NCBI RefSeq assembly: GCF_030297155.1
Contig: NZ_AP028068.1
Span: 1,798,001 to 1,862,000 of the forward strand
Direction: 5' to 3'
Source: Vibrio sp. FE10
Lineage (GTDB): Bacteria > Pseudomonadota > Gammaproteobacteria > Enterobacterales > Vibrionaceae
Length of the DNA: 64,000 nucleotides
Shown here: piece after piece, positions 59,501 to 64,000 of the stretch
Layout of the letters: each line of letters starts with the position of its first letter
Position numbering within the stretch: position 1 is the stretch's first letter
Position numbers and translations under genes: made by a program
Notes under the pieces: generated by a model
The model's input: the letters and a program-made list of their open reading frames with translations, nothing else
What the model was told of the DNA's origin: nothing
The model's database searches: none

Positions 59501-60754
59501 ATGAAAACAATACAACGCTCTCTCGTTTCGCTTTCTGTGCTATTTGCATGTAATTCACTTGCGGCTGGTTTCCAAGTTGCTGAGCATTCTGCCTCAGGTC
59601 TTGGTCGCGCATTTTCAGGTGAAGGTGCCGTAGCCGATAACGCGAGTGTACTAGCGAGAAACCCCGCCGCAATGACCCTATTTGATACAGCACAGTTTTC
59701 AGGCGCGGTTTCTATCGTTGATCCAGAGGTTGATGTTACTCAAACCAAAATCAATGACAACGATTTCAACCAAAAATCATCAGATGTAGCTCCTTTACAA
59801 ATCGTCCCTGCTGCTTATTACATTAGTCCTATCAACGACAAATGGGCTTGGGGAATTGGCATGTTTACGACGTACGGAGTGGCCACTGATTACCCCGATG
59901 ATATTTATGCGGGTGATTTGGCAGGTGACACATCACTAATTTCAGTCAACTTAAACCCAAATATCGCGTACAGAGTTAACGATAGTTTTAGTGTTGGAGC
60001 TGGCGTTAACTTTGTTTATGCAGAAGCCGAACTCAACAGACATAAAGGCAGCCTTCCTGTTGGTGGCTCACCAAGCGACAAATTGATCTCGATGACTGGT
60101 GAGACTTTTGCTTTTGGTTGGAATGTGGGCGCGTTGTATGAACTTAACGAGTACAACCGTTTTGGATTTGGTTACCGATCGTCCGTTGAACTCGATTTTG
60201 ATGACGGTGAGTTCACTGACTACACAGGTTTAAAAATGGAAAATGGCGCTCCTGGCAAAACCACAGGCCGTCTTGAAATTGAACTGCCTGATATCTTCGA
60301 ATTATCAGCTTTTCATCAACTCAACGATGCTTGGGCAATACACTATGGTTGGCAGTTAACTAAGTGGAGTAAGTTCAAAGAGTTAAAAGCCACAAGTTCA
60401 GATTGTAAAAATAACGAATGTTTCTTAAAAACCGAACATTACGAAGACAATCAAAGATGGTCTGTAGGTGCAACTTACATGATTAATCAAAATTGGACGG
60501 TACGAGCGGGTCTAGCGTATGACGAGCAAGCTGGTGAGGCGACATTAAGTATCCCGGACAGCGATCGTATGTGGTATTCAGCAGGTCTAACTTACGCAAT
60601 ATCAGAAAACATGACCGTCGATGCTGCATTTGCCCTAGTACAAAGTGAAAGTGGTTCGTTTACCGAAACTGATGCGGCAGGACAAAAGCTTACATTTGAT
60701 GCTGAGGGCGTTGCTTACCTTTCAGCGATACAACTTAACTACACCTTCAACTAA
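59501..60754 (+). CDS. fadL: FadL-type outer-membrane fatty acid transporter
   Basis: A 417-aa outer-membrane protein that lets long-chain fatty acids cross the outer membrane. The signal peptide ends near LAAGFQ; the mature N-terminus GFQVAEHSASGLGRAFSGEGAVADNAS and LARNPAAM is the FadL hatch region. The barrel follows, ending YLSAIQLNYTFN. ATG 59501 has AGGAGG seven bases upstream; the frame itself opens at 59444. It is directly followed by the lipase gene volA, as in V. cholerae, where the lipase frees fatty acids that FadL then imports. Confidence 0.9.
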   Translation: MKTIQRSLVSLSVLFACNSLAAGFQVAEHSASGLGRAFSGEGAVADNASVLARNPAAMTLFDTAQFSGAVSIVDPEVDVTQTKINDNDFNQKSSDVAPLQIVPAAYYISPINDKWAWGIGMFTTYGVATDYPDDIYAGDLAGDTSLISVNLNPNIAYRVNDSFSVGAGVNFVYAEAELNRHKGSLPVGGSPSDKLISMTGETFAFGWNVGALYELNEYNRFGFGYRSSVELDFDDGEFTDYTGLKMENGAPGKTTGRLEIELPDIFELSAFHQLNDAWAIHYGWQLTKWSKFKELKATSSDCKNNECFLKTEHYEDNQRWSVGATYMINQNWTVRAGLAYDEQAGEATLSIPDSDRMWYSAGLTYAISENMTVDAAFALVQSESGSFTETDAAGQKLTFDAEGVAYLSAIQLNYTFN

Positions 60755-60772
60755 CCGTACGGGAATAATTAC

Positions 60773-63277
60773 ATGAACAACAAATTTTCTTTATCTCTCG
60801 TATGCTCGGCATTACTACTTGCTGGCTGTGGAGACAACAGTGAAAGCTCTGGCGATTCAACAGCAGCACCTTATTCCGATGCAATCAACCAATCATTAGC
60901 TAGAAGTTCAAAAATTAGCTTCACTCTGTTAGGTAATGAAGCGGATGTACCTCTTCCCTCTTTCTTTCTATTCGATACCAATGACCACACATTGAACATT
61001 CCGCTAGATGCAAATTCAACGGGGTTACTGAATGATCCAAAAGTAGCGATGGGAGAAGCTGATGGTTGGAGTACTATCATGCCATTTACTATTAATGTGA
61101 ATCTTCCTAGTGACAGAACGTTGAAGAATGATGTCGTGATGATGGGTACGACACCGTTTAGCGCGCACCTAAATGCCGGTGTAAAAGTTGCTAAAGTGGA
61201 TGTTGATCTGGGCACCGGTGTCATGTCTAACTTTACTGCGCTAACTGCTGGCGTTGACTACTTAGTGGCATCTAGCGATTTTAAGACCATACAAGTTTTA
61301 CCTCTTAAAGGTTTAGACCCTAGCTCTGACTACATCTATGCATTAACTGACTCAATTATTGATAGCGCAGATGAACCACTTGGAACATCAAGCTCCTACG
61401 CGTCTTTAAAAACGACAGATATAGACCAAGCAGGCTCGCTCGATTTACCACAAAAAATCATCCATCAAGTTGAAGCGTTATTCGCTGGCTATGGTGAAGT
61501 GTCAAGTTCAGATGAGATCATCTATTCATCTTGGTTTACGACTGCTTCAGCTGGTAACGTTATGAACGGGACCAAAGCTGCAATTGCACAAACGATTAGT
61601 CCCGCAGTTACCCCTTCTGATATATGGAAGAACCTAGCGAATCCAAATAATATTTCGGTAGCTGATCTCGACAAGCTGTATACATTTACAGTTGATGGAG
61701 CGAAACAGGATTTTGCTACAGCTGTACAAGCTGACGCGATGTTTAAGAGTGCATTTGGTGACGATGCTGCTACACAATTAGCGGCTGGTTACAATGCTAA
61801 CTTCTCAGCACCAGCTGCTGCTTCTATTCAAGTGTATAGAGGAACAGTTGAGCTACCATACTTCTTGTCCGATTCATTAACAGACGATGAGTGGAAAACA
61901 ACGCCTTGGCGTAGTGCTATGCCTAGTGTTTTAACCATCTTGAATGTACTCAGCTCAGGAAGTGACGCGGACAAAGCAGCCGTTGCTACACAGCTAGCAG
62001 GTTTAGGGATCACTGAGCCCGCTACTCAACTCTATCAAGCAGAGTACCAACAATTACTCATTGGAGAAAAGTTAACCCTCGCAGATGGAGAACAGTTAGA
62101 CAGCGCGCGTATCATGACCAAATACAGCGCTGTACCGCAAATTCGAGCAGTAAAGTCAGTGCCGTTCGTTATGTTTGTGCCTGAAGGAGTAGCTATCGAC
62201 AGCAGTTTACCAATTTTGCAGTACCAACACGGTATCACTAGTATCAAAGAGAGTGCTTACGCTTTCGCGATTCAGCATATTGGCGGCGCACTTACTGGAA
62301 CTGCACCATACAAACCCTATGCAATTATCGCTATCGACCAACCACTTCACGGTCAACGCGCACTAAGTACGGATGTCGTTACGACACCAACAACACCTAC
62401 CGTTTATATGAATCTTGAGTATTTACCAGTTGCACGAGATAACATACGTCAGAGCGCCATTGACGGGCTTGGAGTTCGCTTTGCTTTAAATTCTGCTACT
62501 GATGCAGCATTCAGTAACCTAGATAAAACCAATGTATCTCTATTTGGGCATTCTATTGGGGCTATTACAGGAATCAGCTCTTACACGGTAGGTAACACTG
62601 TGTTGAACCCTGCTATCGATTCTATGTTTAGTTATACAAGTGCTACCCTTGCTAACCCTGGTGGAGGCATTGCACCGTTCTTGCTAAATTCAGGTTCTTT
62701 CTCGCCAGAGATCAAGCATACGGTCAGCCTATCAAGTGTAACCGAGTACCAAGCACACTATACAAGTAACTGTGCGCCAGTAAGTAAGTCTGGTGGTGTT
62801 TGCTTTGCCGAATATTACACTGCTTTAAGTAGTGATAGTGCTTCTGCTTCAGACAAAGCTATCAAAGCGACAATCGACTCTACCCAGACTTCATTCATGT
62901 ATGCTGCTCAAACAGTTCTAGATAATGTTGACCCTTACAACATTGCCTCTACCACTTCGGGACCAGTATTTGGTATTCAAGCCGACGGTGACGAAACAAT
63001 ACCAAACTCTGTTGCTGAGATCCCAACAGCTGGAACCGAACCACTGTTTAAAAAGTTATCATTGGTTAATACTGCACTGGACTCTTCGGGAGACAAGCTG
63101 GCTTCGTATTTTGACAAATCATCATCAGAGGCTGAACACTCTACTGTAATTTCTCAGAAAAATGCTGGTGATGCAGCAGCCAACGCAGAAATGACCTCGC
63201 AAATTGTACAATTTACCTTATCGCAGGGGACTGGCATTGCAAGCGTAACCGCTGGCTTGTTAGATGCGAGCAAGTAA
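60773..63277 (+). CDS. volA: Surface lipoprotein lysophospholipase VolA
   Basis: An 834-aa lipoprotein lipase of the VolA/Pla-1/cef family. The signal peptide ends in the lipobox LLAGC. The catalytic domain lies in the second half: the nucleophile is Ser594 in FGHSIGA (GxSxG). The family segments QYQHGITS and IAIDQPLHGQRAL precede it, and GDETIPNS and EAEHST near the C-terminus probably hold the acidic residue and histidine. In V. cholerae VolA sits on the outer surface, cleaves lysophosphatidylcholine and works with FadL, whose gene here is 18 bp upstream. Confidence 0.92.
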   Translation: MNNKFSLSLVCSALLLAGCGDNSESSGDSTAAPYSDAINQSLARSSKISFTLLGNEADVPLPSFFLFDTNDHTLNIPLDANSTGLLNDPKVAMGEADGWSTIMPFTINVNLPSDRTLKNDVVMMGTTPFSAHLNAGVKVAKVDVDLGTGVMSNFTALTAGVDYLVASSDFKTIQVLPLKGLDPSSDYIYALTDSIIDSADEPLGTSSSYASLKTTDIDQAGSLDLPQKIIHQVEALFAGYGEVSSSDEIIYSSWFTTASAGNVMNGTKAAIAQTISPAVTPSDIWKNLANPNNISVADLDKLYTFTVDGAKQDFATAVQADAMFKSAFGDDAATQLAAGYNANFSAPAAASIQVYRGTVELPYFLSDSLTDDEWKTTPWRSAMPSVLTILNVLSSGSDADKAAVATQLAGLGITEPATQLYQAEYQQLLIGEKLTLADGEQLDSARIMTKYSAVPQIRAVKSVPFVMFVPEGVAIDSSLPILQYQHGITSIKESAYAFAIQHIGGALTGTAPYKPYAIIAIDQPLHGQRALSTDVVTTPTTPTVYMNLEYLPVARDNIRQSAIDGLGVRFALNSATDAAFSNLDKTNVSLFGHSIGAITGISSYTVGNTVLNPAIDSMFSYTSATLANPGGGIAPFLLNSGSFSPEIKHTVSLSSVTEYQAHYTSNCAPVSKSGGVCFAEYYTALSSDSASASDKAIKATIDSTQTSFMYAAQTVLDNVDPYNIASTTSGPVFGIQADGDETIPNSVAEIPTAGTEPLFKKLSLVNTALDSSGDKLASYFDKSSSEAEHSTVISQKNAGDAAANAEMTSQIVQFTLSQGTGIASVTAGLLDASK

Positions 63278-63306
63278 TAATCGTATGATCAAAAATTAAT
63301 GAAACC

Positions 63307-63334
63307 AAATGCCAGCCTAGCCGCTGGCATTTTT
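63307..63334 (+). terminator. Terminator behind volA
   Basis: AAATGCCAGC and GCTGGCATTT form a ten-base stem followed by TTGTC. It closes the fadL-volA unit. Confidence 0.85.
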
Positions 63335-63508
63335 GTCTCTGTCGTTCGAACAATTCCCCTAGTTAACCGTTTGCATAAACCTTTAAAACACAAATGGTTG
63401 ATCTCAGCTAAAATTAATCAAGACAGAATACCGTACGACCTCTTTCTTTATTGTAAATAAAGTGGATAATAGCCCCGTAATTTAATACCTAATAAATGTG
63501 AGTCCATT

Positions 63509-64000
63509 ATGTCTTCTGAAGCTACGATGCTAGAACGCTGCCAATCTAAATGTGAACTATGTGGTTCTGATTCTTCTCTTACTGCATACGCAGTGCCGCC
63601 ACACAGCCACGTAACAGTGGATCACGGCATCATGGTATGTGACAAATGTCTTGGTGAAATTGACGATCCTAAAGATATCAACCACTGGCGCTGCCTAAGC
63701 GACAGTATGTGGAGTCAAGAAGCGCCAGTTCAAGTAACTGCATGGCGTCAACTTACTCGTCTGAACTCTGAAAGCTGGGCTCAAGACGCGCTAGACATGA
63801 TGTACCTTGAAGAAGAAACGTCAGTTTGGGCACAAATCGGTATGTCTGCTGATGATAAGCCTCTTGACGTGAACGGCGTTGAACTTAAAAAAGGTGACGA
63901 CGTAACAGTAATCAAAGACCTGCCAATCAAAGGTACTAACCAAGTGATTAAGCAAGGTACTGTTATTCGCGGCATCAGCGTTGGTGACGATCCTAAGCTT
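63509..64000 (+). CDS. PhnA/YjdM-like zinc-ribbon protein (partial, 3' end outside window)
   Basis: The first 164 codons of a PhnA-family protein; the window ends inside it. The N-terminus has zinc-ribbon pairs CELCGSD and CDKCLG. The C-terminal region DVNGVELKKGDDVTVIKDLPIKG is the family hallmark, an SH3-like domain. The family was named after the alkylphosphonate operon, but most members, like E. coli YjdM, are not proven to take part in phosphonate use. The missing part is probably short, since family members are about 190 residues or less. Confidence 0.88.
   Translation, partial: MSSEATMLERCQSKCELCGSDSSLTAYAVPPHSHVTVDHGIMVCDKCLGEIDDPKDINHWRCLSDSMWSQEAPVQVTAWRQLTRLNSESWAQDALDMMYLEEETSVWAQIGMSADDKPLDVNGVELKKGDDVTVIKDLPIKGTNQVIKQGTVIRGISVGDDPKL

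Noticed and set aside
1..64000. CRISPR arrays, rRNA and tRNA genes, complete IS elements
   Set aside because: No regularly spaced repeats, no rRNA or tRNA-like folds and no transposase with terminal repeats were seen. A dedicated scan could still find a divergent tRNA.

Overview
The window reads as chromosome of a marine Vibrio, most likely of the Splendidus clade. This is inferred from gene content: a VolA lipase directly behind FadL, the enoyl reductase FabV, a LysR/haem-receptor pair like HupR/HupA, and Vibrio-type YciH, DUF3319 and DUF3389 proteins. No species assignment can be proved from the sequence alone. Coding density is high, most operons end in clear hairpin terminators, and I found no rRNA, tRNA, CRISPR array or complete insertion sequence.

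Region by region. (1) 1-3.9 kb is accessory-looking: small membrane or secreted proteins, a 178-aa gene framed by two 22-bp direct repeats, a decayed gene fragment, a small DNA-binding-like protein, and 880 bp of non-coding DNA with GTTCATGAAC palindromes. (2) 3.9-36.4 kb is mostly core: yciH, a tyrosine-recombinase-like protein with altered catalytic residues, ddl, a SPOR lipoprotein, the acetyltransferase pat with a CRP-like site, hupR/hupA with a Fur-like box, galE, a YfiR/diguanylate cyclase pair, the 5-oxoprolinase genes pxpABC, an FAD oxidoreductase, the ybbA/ybbP exporter divergent from tesA, fabV, a GAF-GGDEF-EAL protein, an ABC-type ATPase, a stand-alone PBP2, a DnaJ-related protein, a 2-oxoglutarate/Fe(II) oxygenase and a DUF2238 membrane protein. 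(3) About 36.4-53.0 kb is a mobile island. (4) 53-64 kb returns to core: a zinc-ribbon protein, an EamA transporter, SgrR, MenI, M48 and M50 peptidases, fadL-volA, and a PhnA-family gene cut by the window end.

The island is the most interesting part. It has a large serine recombinase at one end, a small DNA-binding-like protein coupled to a 1539-aa primase-helicase, a phage-scaffold-like protein, and an operon whose first and last genes resemble phage terminase small subunits. It also carries a 918-aa fusion of a restriction-type nuclease to a STAND-like NTPase. I see no capsid, portal, large terminase or tail gene. The combination of integrase, own replication protein, packaging-specificity and capsid-assembly genes plus a defence gene is what a phage satellite would carry. 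The divergent packaging and scaffold operons share a 20-bp operator-like element, suggesting common control. A 17-bp perfect inverted repeat inside the primase-helicase gene is a candidate replication origin. These functional readings are inference from motifs and layout.
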